DNA of 64,000 nucleotides from the NCBI RefSeq assembly GCF_002803155.1, contig NZ_NNBP01000002.1, positions 1 through 64,000 of the forward strand, read 5' to 3'. The stretch comes from Streptomyces sp. CB02959 (GTDB lineage Bacteria; Actinomycetota; Actinomycetes; Streptomycetales; Streptomycetaceae). Both the position numbers and the translations under genes were made by a program. The notes beneath the pieces were generated by a model. It had not been told where the DNA came from. It did no database searches and worked only from the letters and a program-made list of their open reading frames with translations. Shown one piece after another: positions 1 through 9,033 of this stretch. Numbering within the stretch: the first letter of the stretch is position 1; the number at the start of each line of letters is the position of its first letter.

Positions 1-1
1 C

Positions 2-338
2 GCCAGCTTGGAAACGGCTCAGTGGTTCTGGGACCAGTACACGACCGACGAGGCCGAGCGCGCCCAGATCACCGCCTCCCCGCTGCGCGCCACCACCGAC
101 CAGCTCACCGGCCTGCCCCCGGCCCTGATCACCACCGGAGAGGCCGACGTCCTGCGCGACGAGGGTGAGGCATACGCCGCCAACCTCCGCACCGCAGGCG
201 TAGCCGTGACCGCCGTCCGCGTCCAGGGCGGTCATCCACGACTTCGTGATGCTCAATGCTCTACGCCCCACCCACGGCGCCCAGACCGCCATCACTCCGG
301 CCACCGACACCCTCCACACCGCGCTCCACCCGGCCTGA
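2..338 (+). pseudogene. Alpha/beta hydrolase (acetyl esterase family), 5'-truncated and frameshifted
   Basis: This is the C-terminal part of an HSL/acetyl-esterase-type alpha/beta hydrolase. The first frame reads through the WFWDQY segment and the catalytic-Asp region (TGEADVLRDEGEAYA), then leaves frame at about 227-233. The adjacent frame continues with IHDFVMLNAL, which carries the expected catalytic His, and stops at 336-338. A one-base indel therefore separates the catalytic Asp and His. The N-terminal half with the HGGG oxyanion motif and catalytic Ser lies before the window. It is either a pseudogene or carries a sequencing error; the decayed surroundings favour decay. Confidence 0.7.
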
Positions 339-398
339 CCCGCTGCGCGAGGCACAGGGCACGCCGGTACGGGTCGCCTGCCGCTACGCGAGCCGGTG

Positions 399-736
399 AT
401 AGCTATGGCCCCGAGGTTCATCAATGTCGGCCGGCACGTACCTGTCCACGCGGCGGGTGAGTTCATCACGGACCGCTTCGTCGTTTTCGCGGGCTCGGTC
501 TGCTCCAGCGTGCCCAGCTCGCGCAACGCCTAGAGCTCATCGGCACGGGCCGCGATCCCGGCGGCTTCGCGCAACTCGGCTTCCCGCGCGGCGGCGGCCA
601 TGGCGGCGAGCTCGGCCTGGACGACGCCGTCGGTGTCCGGGGCATAGACGGTGCCCGGCACGGCGAGCAGCTGGGCGCGGCGTTCCCACCCCGCGAGCTC
701 CGCCCTGCCGCGGATGTCGTCGGCCAGAAGGCTCAT
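399..736 (-). pseudogene. Degenerate short coding remnant, function unknown
   Basis: The minus strand from an ATG at 736 encodes about 68 Ala/Glu/Arg-rich residues (starts MSLLADDIRGRAE) and meets TAG at 530-532. Coding-like sequence continues past the stop (ALRELGTLEQ) and, after a frame change, reads ARENDEAVRDELTRRVDRYVP before fading near 399. The stop plus frame change suggest a decayed gene. It directly follows the IS remnant hairpin, so it may be plasmid- or phage-derived. I do not recognise the family. Confidence 0.3.
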
Positions 737-750
737 GAAGATCTTGGTGA

Positions 751-781
751 GGGGCTGTCCGGCCGTAGGCCGGGCAGCCCC
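751..781. terminator. Strong hairpin next to transposase remnant
   Basis: Arms of 14 bases (751-764 and 768-781, beginning GGGGCTG and ending CAGCCCC) flank a GTA loop; the only mismatch could form a G-U pair. The sequence then reads TGTTTGC. It lies 7 bases past the stop of the transposase remnant, so it could be a terminator or part of an IS end. Confidence 0.5.
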
Positions 782-787
782 TGTTTG

Positions 788-1078
788 CTATGCGGTGGCC
801 GGGGCGAGTTGCCAGCTGCCGCGGGTGTGGGTGAGTCCGAGGTTGGTCGGTCGGCGGAGGTTGAGGGCGGCGGCTCGGGTGTGAAGCCAGATGTTGTTGT
901 TGATGGTTCCGCGGTAGCGGAGTCTGCGGTTGCCGTGCTGGACGAGCCAGGCGACGGCGCGTTCGACCGGGGGCCGCCAGCGGCGGTAGTCGGTTTGCCA
1001 GTCCGGGTCGGTGGCGGCCTGGCGGCGGGCGGCCGCTTGCAGGTCGTGCCACGACCCGCTCCGGTCGGCGCACCGGAG
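788..1078 (-). mobile_element. IS transposase C-terminal remnant (IS1182-like, DDE)
   Basis: The minus strand reads about 97 codons ending at TAG 788-790. The sequence (RPPVERAVAWL, then GNRRLRYRGT, then WLHTRAAALNLRR and NLGLT) matches the C-terminal end of IS1182/DDE_Tnp_1-type transposases common in Streptomyces. The N-terminal two thirds with the first catalytic Asp residues is missing; instead the sequence runs into a LuxR HTH on the opposite strand. The element is a dead fragment that probably inserted into, or recombined with, the LuxR gene. Confidence 0.7.
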
Positions 1079-1098
1079 GCCTCCGGCCGCGCCCCGGC

Positions 1099-1317
1099 CA
1101 GGGCTGGGACGCGCTGACGGCCTCGGAGCGCAAGGTGGCCCGGCTGATCGCCGCAGGTCACACCAACCGGTTGGCCGCGGCCGCCCTCCTCGTCTCCCCG
1201 CACACGGTCAACACCCATCTGGCGTCGATCTTCCGCAAGCTCTCGGTGCACTTCAGGGTCCGCCTGGCCCGGATCGTGCTGGCGGAGGGCGACCCCGGGA
1301 CAGCCACCGCCGACTGA
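1099..1317 (+). pseudogene. LuxR-family regulator, C-terminal HTH only
   Basis: From GWDALTASERKVARLIAAGH to the stop at 1315-1317 this reads a typical GerE/LuxR helix-turn-helix (VSPHTVNTHLASIFRKL is the recognition region). No start codon or sensory/ATPase domain precedes it; the IS remnant abuts it at about 1080. Such HTHs normally sit at the end of NarL-type or large LAL regulators, so the main part of the gene has been lost. Confidence 0.7.
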
Positions 1318-1383
1318 GCGAGCTCTGCGCTCCCGTGCAAGGTGTGGTGCGCCCCACGCCAACAGGAGGCGCCAGGCCGGTCC

Positions 1384-2286
<903 letters not shown>

Positions 2287-2392
2287 CGCCACACCGTTGA
2301 CCCGTCGGGTGCCGCCGGAGCCCCCGGCGTCGCCCCGGCCCCCTGGTTCCCCTGCGCAGGAACCGGACGAGTTTCAGGAGAGCAGACACCCC

Positions 2393-3478
2393 ATGCAGTT
2401 CGGCATCTTCACCGTCGGGGACGTGACACCCGACCCCACCAACGGTCGCACTCCGACCGAACACGAGCGCATCAAGGCGATGGTCGCCATCGCACTCAAG
2501 GCTGAGGAAGTCGGCCTGGACGTCTTTGCGACCGGCGAGCACCACAACCCGCCGTTCGTACCGTCGTCACCGACCACCATGCTCGGCTACATCGCCGCCC
2601 GGACCGAGAAACTGATCCTGTCCACCGCCACCACGCTGATCACCACCAACGACCCGGTGAAGATCGCCGAGGACTTCGCGACGCTCCAGCACCTGGCCGA
2701 CGGCCGGGTCGACCTCATGCTGGGGCGCGGCAACACCGGTCCGGTCTACCCGTGGTTCGGACAGGACATCCGCCAGGGCATCAACCTCGCCAAGGAGAAC
2801 TACGCGCTGCTGCGCCGGCTGTGGCGCGAGGACGTCGTGGACTGGGAGGGCACGTTCCGTACGCCGCTCCAGGCCTTCACCTCGACACCGCGGCCCCTGG
2901 ACGGCGTCCCGCCCTTCGTCTGGCACGGATCCATCAGGTCCCCCGAGATCGCGGAGCAGGCCGCCTTCTACGGCGACGGCTTCTTCCACAACAACATCTT
3001 CTGGCCGGCCGACCACACCAGACGCATGGTGCAGCTGTACCGGCGCCGGTTCGCGCACCACGGTCACGGCCGACCGGAGGACGCCGTCGTCGGCCTGGGC
3101 GGACAGGTCTTCATGCGGAAGAATTCCCAGGACGCCGTACAGGAGTTCCGGCCCTACTTCGACAACGCACCCGTGTACGGCCACGGCCCGTCGCTCGAGG
3201 ACTTCACCGAGCAGACCCCGCTGACGGTGGGCTCTCCCCAGCAGGTCATCGAGCGGACCCTGTCGTTCCGGGAGACCGTCGGCGACTACCAGCGCCAGCT
3301 GTTCCTGATGGACCACGCGGGCCTGCCCCTGAAGACCGTTCTGGAACAGCTCGACATCCTCGGCGAAGAGGTCGTGCCCGTGCTGCGGAGGGAATTTGCG
3401 AAGGGGCGTCCGGCCGACGTGCCGGAGGCCCCCACGCACGCGTCGCTTCGAGCCGTCCGGGAGGTGTCCGCGGCGTGA
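2393..3478 (+). CDS. LLM-class FMN-dependent luciferase-like monooxygenase
   Basis: The 361-residue protein has the bacterial luciferase-like TIM-barrel fold signature (MQFGIFTVGD start, TGEHHNPPF, TATTLITTNDPVKIAEDFATLQ, LMLGRGN). It resembles the CE1758 family of LLM enzymes, which use reduced FMN and oxygen. The ATG at 2393 follows CAGGAGAGC. Its stop overlaps the GTG of an FMN reductase, so the two probably form a two-component monooxygenase, with the reductase supplying FMNH2. The substrate is unknown. Confidence 0.85.
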   Translation: MQFGIFTVGDVTPDPTNGRTPTEHERIKAMVAIALKAEEVGLDVFATGEHHNPPFVPSSPTTMLGYIAARTEKLILSTATTLITTNDPVKIAEDFATLQHLADGRVDLMLGRGNTGPVYPWFGQDIRQGINLAKENYALLRRLWREDVVDWEGTFRTPLQAFTSTPRPLDGVPPFVWHGSIRSPEIAEQAAFYGDGFFHNNIFWPADHTRRMVQLYRRRFAHHGHGRPEDAVVGLGGQVFMRKNSQDAVQEFRPYFDNAPVYGHGPSLEDFTEQTPLTVGSPQQVIERTLSFRETVGDYQRQLFLMDHAGLPLKTVLEQLDILGEEVVPVLRREFAKGRPADVPEAPTHASLRAVREVSAA

Positions 3479-4089
3479 AGCTGATCGTCGTCTCCGCGGG
3501 GCTGAGCACCCCCTCCTCCACCCGCCTGCTCGCGGACCGGCTGGCCGAGTCGGCCCGCGACGAACTCGCCGCCCGGGGGCACGCGGCGTCGACCGAGGTC
3601 GTGGAGCTGCGCGAACTGGCCGGCGACATCGCCAACCATCTCGTGACCGGCTTTCCACCGCCGCGACTGAACGCCGCGATCGACGCGGTGACGGCGGCCG
3701 ACGCCCTGATCGTCGTCACTCCCGTGTTCGCGGCTTCCTACAGTGGCCTCTTCAAGTCCTTCTTCGACGTGATCGATCCGGACGCCCTCAGCGGGAAGCC
3801 GGTCCTGATCGCGGCGACGGGTGGTACCGCCCGCCACTCCCTGGCCCTGGAGCACGCCGTGCGCCCGCTCTTCGCCTATCTCCGCGCCGTCGTCGTCCCC
3901 ACCGCCGTGTTCGCGGCCTCCGAGGACTGGGGGTCGGGGGGAGACGAGTACACCGACGGCCTGCCCGGCCGCGTCCGCCGGGCCGGCGCCGAGCTCGCCA
4001 CGCTCATGGCAGCGCGCCCGGTCCGGGAAGAACCCGAGGACGACGTCACCGTCCTCGAACGGCAACTCGCCGACCTGCGCTTCGACTGA
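3475..4089 (+). CDS. NADPH-dependent FMN reductase (CE1759-like)
   Basis: The 204-residue flavodoxin-like protein starts at GTG 3475, inside the preceding stop (GTGA overlap). VVSAGLSTPSSTRLLADRL is the phosphate-binding start of NADPH-dependent FMN reductases, and TPVFAASYSGLFKSFFD is the conserved flavin-binding segment. It most likely supplies reduced FMN to the luciferase-like monooxygenase just upstream. Translational coupling implies matched expression. Confidence 0.85.
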   Translation: MKLIVVSAGLSTPSSTRLLADRLAESARDELAARGHAASTEVVELRELAGDIANHLVTGFPPPRLNAAIDAVTAADALIVVTPVFAASYSGLFKSFFDVIDPDALSGKPVLIAATGGTARHSLALEHAVRPLFAYLRAVVVPTAVFAASEDWGSGGDEYTDGLPGRVRRAGAELATLMAARPVREEPEDDVTVLERQLADLRFD

Positions 4090-4149
4090 GACGGGCCCCT
4101 GGCCCGGGCGACGGCGGGGTGGTTCATACTGATCCGCCGTACCGCACGC

Positions 4150-4179
4150 GGCCCGGGCCCGTCCCGTGCGGCCCGGGCC
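4150..4179. terminator. Bidirectional terminator between convergent genes
   Basis: Two copies of GGCCCGGGCC (4150-4159 and 4170-4179), itself self-complementary, can pair across a 10-base loop. The hairpin sits between the FMN reductase (plus) and secY2 (minus) stop codons, where a shared terminator is expected. There is no U-tract, which is common in Streptomyces. Confidence 0.5.
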
Positions 4180-4211
4180 GGCCCCCGGGGGTCCGACGAG
4201 GACGCTTCGCA

Positions 4212-5519
4212 TCAGCGGAGGAAGCCTTCGTAGTTGCGCTGCTGGAGCTGGCTCTCGATCTGCTTCACGGTCTCCAGGCCCACACTCACGATGATGAGGA
4301 TGCTCGTCCCGCCGAACGGGAAGTTCTGGTTCGCGTTGAACAGCACCAACTCCACTGTTGGTACGAGTGCGATCAGCCCCAGGTACAGCGAGCCCGGCCA
4401 TGTGATCCGGTTGAGCACGTAGCTGAGGTACTCGGCCGTCGGGCGACCAGCCCGGATGCCTGGAATGAAGCCACCGTGCTTTTTCATGGTGTCGGCGACT
4501 TCTTCCGGGTTGAAGCTGATGGCCACGTAGAAGAAGGCGAAGAACACGATCAACAAGACGTACGCGGCGAGGTAGACGGGGCGGTCTCCCTTGGTGAAGT
4601 TGGTGGCGATCCAGGTCGCCCATGCCGCCTTCGACCCGCTGAACTGTGCGATGAGCGCCGGGACGGAGAGCAGCGACGACGCGAAGATAACGGGAATCAC
4701 ACCTGCCTGGTTCACCTTGAGCGGGATGTAGGTGGACGTACCGCCGTAGGACCGGCGACCGATCATCCGCTTCGCGTACTGCACCGGGATGCGCCGCTGC
4801 GCCTGCTCGACGAAGACGACCAGGGCGACCATTGCCAGGCTCACCAGGATCACCGCGAAGAACTCGATCCAGCCGTCGGCGAGCTTGCCCTGGAGCTTGA
4901 CCTGCCACAGTGCGCTCGGGAAGCGGGCCGCGATCGAGATGAACATCAGGATCGACATGCCGTTGCCGATACCGCGGTCGGTGACCAACTCACCGAGCCA
5001 CATGGTCAGGCAGGTGCCGGCGGTCATCGTGATGACCATCGTGATGGTGATGAAGACCGAGCTGTCGGGCACGATCTGGCGCGTGCAGCCCTGGAAGAGC
5101 GAACCGGCGCGTGCGGCGGATACCAGGGCGGTGCCCTCCAGGGCGGCGAGCGCCACGGTCAGATAGCGGGTGTACTGGGTGATCTTTGCCTGGCCGGACT
5201 GCCCCTCCTTCTTGAGGGCCTCCAGGCGCGGGATCACCACGGTCAGCAGTTGGAGGATGATGCTCGCCGTGATGTACGGCATGATCCCCAGCGCGAAGAC
5301 GGAGATCTGCAGCAGCGCACCACCGCTGAACATGTTCACCAGGCCGAACAACCCGCTGTTGGCGTGGGTCCGATCCATGCAGAACTCGACGTTCGCGTAG
5401 TTCACCCCTGGGACGGGGATGTGCACTCCGATCCGGTAGAGCACGATGATGCCCAATGTGAACAGCAGCTTCTTGCGCAGGTCGGGCGTCTTGAACGCTC
5501 GGGCGAACGCGGTGAGCAC
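4212..5519 (-). CDS. secY2: Second preprotein translocase subunit SecY
   Basis: The 435-residue protein is full length for SecY, the channel of the Sec translocon, with ten predicted membrane helices. It carries the plug/TM region (LFGLVNMFSGGALLQISVFA), QAQRRIPVQYAKRMIGRR and the C-terminal QQRNYEGFLR typical of streptomycete SecY. The start is GTG 5519, with AGGAGG placed upstream; the open frame extends further but has no SecY homology. Housekeeping secY lies in the ribosomal-protein operon before adk and map; none of these genes is nearby, so this is a stand-alone paralogue. It may serve a subset of secreted proteins or act as a backup. Confidence 0.9.
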   Translation of the reverse strand: MLTAFARAFKTPDLRKKLLFTLGIIVLYRIGVHIPVPGVNYANVEFCMDRTHANSGLFGLVNMFSGGALLQISVFALGIMPYITASIILQLLTVVIPRLEALKKEGQSGQAKITQYTRYLTVALAALEGTALVSAARAGSLFQGCTRQIVPDSSVFITITMVITMTAGTCLTMWLGELVTDRGIGNGMSILMFISIAARFPSALWQVKLQGKLADGWIEFFAVILVSLAMVALVVFVEQAQRRIPVQYAKRMIGRRSYGGTSTYIPLKVNQAGVIPVIFASSLLSVPALIAQFSGSKAAWATWIATNFTKGDRPVYLAAYVLLIVFFAFFYVAISFNPEEVADTMKKHGGFIPGIRAGRPTAEYLSYVLNRITWPGSLYLGLIALVPTVELVLFNANQNFPFGGTSILIIVSVGLETVKQIESQLQQRNYEGFLR

Positions 5520-5768
5520 GGTGCCTCCTGCGCCTCCCGCCACTTTTGGGGCCGGGAGGCGACGGTCTTGAGGATCGATGAATACGTAGCGGCCGTACTG
5601 TGCGGAGCTCGCCCGCACGGCGGGTTCCGAGGCAGGCCCCCGTAGCCGACTTGGTTGCCCAGGGTGCGGTGCGCGCGCAAACGAAGTCGCCTTCTCCCTC
5701 TCACTCAGGCGCACGGACACTGGGCTTCCGTACACACCCATCGCGACCGCTTGAATGCGGCCAGGGCG

Positions 5769-6242
5769 CTACCTGGCGGTCGAGCTTTGTGTCCGCGTCG
5801 GAACCGGACCGGTAGTTGAGGCGCAGGTCGGCATCGGAACCGGCTTGGGGGGTGAGGTACGGGTGGGCATCGAAGGCTCGGAGCGCGAGGGGTGATAGGG
5901 CGTCGGCACCGGCCGGGTGGTTGACGTGCAGGTCGGCATCGGCGCCTTCGTGGCACTGGGCACGGGGCGGGGCGTCGACGGCATCGGGACCGATTCCGCG
6001 GGGGTACCGGGGCGGCGCTGAGGACTGGTGGGGCCGTCCTGAGCGAAGGAGCTCGGCAGCACCATCAGTCCGACTCCGAGCCCCGCAACGGTCAGCACGG
6101 ATCCGGTGGCCGTCCAGGCCGCCCGGGCCCGCCGGCGTGCGCGAACGCCGGCGTGCAGTCGGTCTCGGTGCCGGTCCTCATAGAGCGTGTCCTCCTGGCT
6201 GTCGCGCATCATCCGCGCCAGCTCCTGCTCGAAGTGATCCAT
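5769..6242 (-). CDS. Small membrane protein partner of ECF sigma factor (putative anti-sigma)
   Basis: The 157-residue protein starts at ATG 6242 behind GAGGGAGCT, 10 bases after the sigma gene stops. An N-terminal acidic/basic cytoplasmic part (MDHFEQELARMMRDSQ) of about 45 residues leads to one membrane helix (about 46-68). A Pro/Thr/Ser-rich external tail follows with imperfect repeats of a MPTCxSTTxPVPT unit. This layout is usual for the second gene of SigE-type sigma pairs. No zinc HxxxCxxC motif is present, so anti-sigma function is inferred from context only. Confidence 0.6.
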   Translation of the reverse strand: MDHFEQELARMMRDSQEDTLYEDRHRDRLHAGVRARRRARAAWTATGSVLTVAGLGVGLMVLPSSFAQDGPTSPQRRPGTPAESVPMPSTPRPVPSATKAPMPTCTSTTRPVPTPYHPSRSEPSMPTRTSPPKPVPMPTCASTTGPVPTRTQSSTAR

Positions 6243-6252
6243 AGCTCCCTCT

Positions 6253-6756
6253 TCACTCCACCGGCTCTGCCTCAGCCAGAAGCTGACGCAGCCGTGCAAC
6301 GCCGCGGGTCGTCAGAGAACGGGCGGTACCCACCGGACAGCCCAGCACCTCCGCGACATCCCGCTCGGGCAGGTCCTGGTAGTAGCGCAGCACCACCGCA
6401 GCCCGCTGCCGCGCCGGCAGCAACGCCAACACGGCCTCCAACCGGGTCTGCTCGTCCACGGCAGCGGTCTCATCTGCCACCTCGGGCGGGTCGGGCAGCT
6501 GGTCCACAGGGTGCTCGCCCCACCAGCGACGCCGTGCCGAGCGAGCCGCAGCACGGGCCAGGACCCTGCGCACATACGCCTCGGGCGCCGCCTTGGCCAC
6601 CTTTGGCCAGGCAAACCACAGTTTGACGAGCGCTTCCTGCAGCAGATCCTCGGCCCGGTGCCGGTCTCCACCGGTGAACAGCCGCGCCAGGTGAAGCAAC
6701 GTCGACCACCGAGCCGCCACGAACCGGTCGAACTCATCGGCCCGCAACTGCCCCAT
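6253..6756 (-). CDS. SigE-family ECF RNA polymerase sigma factor
   Basis: The 167-residue protein has sigma region 2 (AEDLLQEALVKLWFAWPKV, residues about 10-80) and region 4 (LPARQRAAVVLRYYQDLPERDVAEVLGCPVGTARSL, about 110-160) without region 3. This is typical of the actinobacterial 70-kDa SigE family (about 160-190 residues). It is the first gene of a two-gene unit with the membrane partner. The ATG follows GAGGGGGCG. Its target promoter is not identified. Confidence 0.85.
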   Translation of the reverse strand: MGQLRADEFDRFVAARWSTLLHLARLFTGGDRHRAEDLLQEALVKLWFAWPKVAKAAPEAYVRRVLARAAARSARRRWWGEHPVDQLPDPPEVADETAAVDEQTRLEAVLALLPARQRAAVVLRYYQDLPERDVAEVLGCPVGTARSLTTRGVARLRQLLAEAEPVE

Positions 6757-7023
6757 CAGCGTCGCCCCCTCACCTCAACACGCCCCTACACCTTCAATAA
6801 AGGCACTGGCCCCTGCCCTGCTATGCACCCCGGCAAGTGACTTGGATCACGCATGCCATCCCGGCCGTGCCCGTGGCGCGACGTGTCCGGGGCCGCGGCG
6901 GCAGGTCGGACGGGAGGTCTGCGGGTGGTGGACGAGTCGGTCCGCATGCCTGCGGGCCCGTACACCCCGACGACCAGGACGCGAAGACTGCCAACGAGGT
7001 ACGCAACGCAGCACCCTTCCCCT

Positions 7024-7168
7024 GCCCAGGATCGACTCCGAGGGGCGGCCCACTCTCCCGCAGCTCTTCGCCGGCGAGTGCTCCGGGAGCTACACGCTTC
7101 GCCTCGCCACGCCTGAGGGCGTCACGTTGGACATCCCGCTCATCGTCGGGGAAACCGCCGCCGACTGA
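7024..7168 (+). pseudogene. Possible C-terminal gene remnant, unknown
   Basis: The stretch ending RIDSEGRPTLPQLFAGECSGSYTLRLATPEGVTLDIPLIVGETAAD-stop has normal codon bias and protein-like character, but what precedes it (Arg/Pro-rich) does not. It looks like the last 45-50 residues of a lost gene. The rest of 6757-7479 contains no gene. Confidence 0.3.
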
Positions 7169-7293
7169 CTCGCCGTCCGAGGCGGGCGGGGATGCAGTGC
7201 TGCCGGATTCCCGCCGTGTCGGCAGCTCGCCCCGCCAAGTCCCGTGCGGGCCACGCCCCCGCGTGTCACGTTTCGGTAACCTGGCTGAAACCC

Positions 7294-7323
7294 TTGACGT
7301 TTCTCCTGGCTCGTTCCTAACCT
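7294..7323 (+). promoter_or_regulatory. Predicted promoter of the polyol operon
   Basis: TTGACG (7294-7299) and TAACCT (7318-7323) are separated by 18 bases, a good match to the streptomycete vegetative pattern. Transcription from about 7330 would give a leader of about 150 bases before the MFS start codon at 7480. That leader contains the hairpin pair listed next. Confidence 0.5.
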
Positions 7324-7347
7324 CACTGCACTGCTCAACGGCAGTTC

Positions 7348-7386
7348 CAGCAGTACACGTGCTGCGGCGCTTTCCGCAGTGTTTTG
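7348..7386 (+). promoter_or_regulatory. Candidate leader attenuator (GlpP target) of the polyol operon
   Basis: Hairpin A pairs CAGCA (7348-7352) with TGCTG (7360-7364). Hairpin B pairs CTGCGG (7362-7367) with CCGCAG (7374-7379), and is followed by TGTTTTG. A and B share 7362-7364 and cannot form together. B plus the T-rich tail resembles an intrinsic terminator and A an anti-terminator. The operon encodes a GlpP-family antiterminator, which in Bacillus acts on a leader hairpin when bound to glycerol 3-phosphate. The link is an inference; the arms are short. Confidence 0.4.
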
Positions 7387-7479
7387 ACAGGCATAGACAC
7401 AGACCACCTGTCGGTGGCTTCGTCGTGCCTTTTTGTGCGTTCCCCGTGCCGCCGGTAGGTCTTCCTCGAAGGCGGATTC

Positions 7480-8910
7480 ATGGCACAACGTTCGGGCGTC
7501 AGAGGCGTCGCCGACGTCGTTGCGCTCATCGACGGGCTGGGAAAGATCACCGGCCGGGCGCAGGTCATCTGGTTTCTCGTGTTCGGCGGGCTGTTCCTCG
7601 ACGCCTACTCGAACGCGGCGCTGAGCGCCGGTCTGGGACCGATGACGTCCCAGATGGAGCTCACCAGCACCCAGGTCTCGATCCTCACGGCCACCGCTCC
7701 GGCCCTGGCGATCATCTTCAATCCCCTCGGTGGCTGGCTCGCCACCCGCATCGGCCGCGTTCCCCCGCTCCTCATCGCCAAGGTGTTCGCGATCGCGGGC
7801 GGCCTGCTCGCCGCGCTCGCCGGCGACTTCACCGTCGTCTGGCTCGGCCGGGTCCTGGTGGGTGTCGCGTACGGCATCGACTTCGCGGTGGCCATGGCGC
7901 TGCTCGCCGAGTACACGCCCGCGAAGCTGGGCGGCCGGCTCAACCTGTGGCAGGCCGTCTGGTACGTCGCCACCACCAGCAACCTCGCCCTGGCCCTGGT
8001 CTTCTTCAACCTGGACGTCGGCGCCGACATCTGGCGCTGGTCGGTCGGCTCGGCCGCGGTCGTCGCCGCCGCGCTGCTGCTGGTCCAGGCGCTGATGCTC
8101 AAGGAGAGTCCCGCCTGGCTGGCCAGCAAGGGCCGGCTGGACGAGTCCGTCGCCAACCTGGACCGGATCTACGGGATCAAGGCCGTCGCCGGTACGCCCG
8201 ACGCGGTGACCCGCATCGCGGCCCAGGCACCCGCCATCGGGTTCCGCCAGGCCGGGATCCTGTTCAAGGGCGAGTACCTGCCGCGCACGCTCCTGTCCTC
8301 GGTGATCTCGCTCGGGCAGTCGATGCAGTACTTCGCGGTCGGCTGGTACCTCCCGCTGATCAGCCTGACGATCTTCGGGGAGAGCTTCGAGAAGGCCACC
8401 ATCGGCTCGATGGTGTTCAACGCCTTCGGTATCGCGGGCGGGTTGCTGTCCGCGTACTTCGGCCGCCGCCTCGGGCTGCGGCTCAGCTCCGCCGCCGGTT
8501 TCGCCGGGGTCTTCGTGGCCCTGGTGGCGATGGGGCTGACCTTCGGGAAGGCGCCCATGGCCGTGGCGTTCCTGCTGCCGGTGCTGTTCATCCTCTGCCA
8601 CTCGGCGGGCCCCGGTGCCAACGGCAAGTCCATCGCCGCGCTCTCCTACAGCAGTGACGTCCGCGCGCTGGGCACCGGTGTCACCGGGATGGTCGGCAGC
8701 TTCGGCAGCGTCGCCGGGCTGTATGTGTTTCCGCAGATCAAGGACTCGTTGGGCCTCGCCGACACCTTCCTGGTGCTGTCCGCCGTACCGCTGATCGGCC
8801 TGATCACCTGCCTGGCGATCAAGTGGGACCCGACGAAGGCCGCCTCGCCCGACGAGAGCGCCGGACCGGGCCGCGACACCACTGCGGCGCCCTCCGCGAC
8901 CGTGCGCTGA
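7480..8910 (+). CDS. MFS transporter (sugar/polyol porter type)
   Basis: The 476-residue protein has about 12 membrane helices. It carries the MFS A-motif region after helix 2 (GGWLATRIGRVPPLL), LGRVLVGVAYGIDFAVAMALLAEYTP, and PESPAWL-like KESPAWLASKGRLDE before the central loop, all as in sugar-porter proteins. As first gene of the operon with an FGGY kinase and a GlpD-like dehydrogenase, it most likely imports a polyol or glycerol derivative. It ends in a soluble Ser/Ala/Pro tail. Confidence 0.85.
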   Translation: MAQRSGVRGVADVVALIDGLGKITGRAQVIWFLVFGGLFLDAYSNAALSAGLGPMTSQMELTSTQVSILTATAPALAIIFNPLGGWLATRIGRVPPLLIAKVFAIAGGLLAALAGDFTVVWLGRVLVGVAYGIDFAVAMALLAEYTPAKLGGRLNLWQAVWYVATTSNLALALVFFNLDVGADIWRWSVGSAAVVAAALLLVQALMLKESPAWLASKGRLDESVANLDRIYGIKAVAGTPDAVTRIAAQAPAIGFRQAGILFKGEYLPRTLLSSVISLGQSMQYFAVGWYLPLISLTIFGESFEKATIGSMVFNAFGIAGGLLSAYFGRRLGLRLSSAAGFAGVFVALVAMGLTFGKAPMAVAFLLPVLFILCHSAGPGANGKSIAALSYSSDVRALGTGVTGMVGSFGSVAGLYVFPQIKDSLGLADTFLVLSAVPLIGLITCLAIKWDPTKAASPDESAGPGRDTTAAPSATVR

Positions 8911-9033
8911 CCGCCGCCGGACCCGGCGCACCACACGGTTGGTCGCCTCCTCTCCTCGCCTCTCCCCGCCGCATCCGTCCGCTCCGTACCCCTCCGCACG
9001 GCTCACTCGCGATGCTCGAATGAAAGGGCTGCC

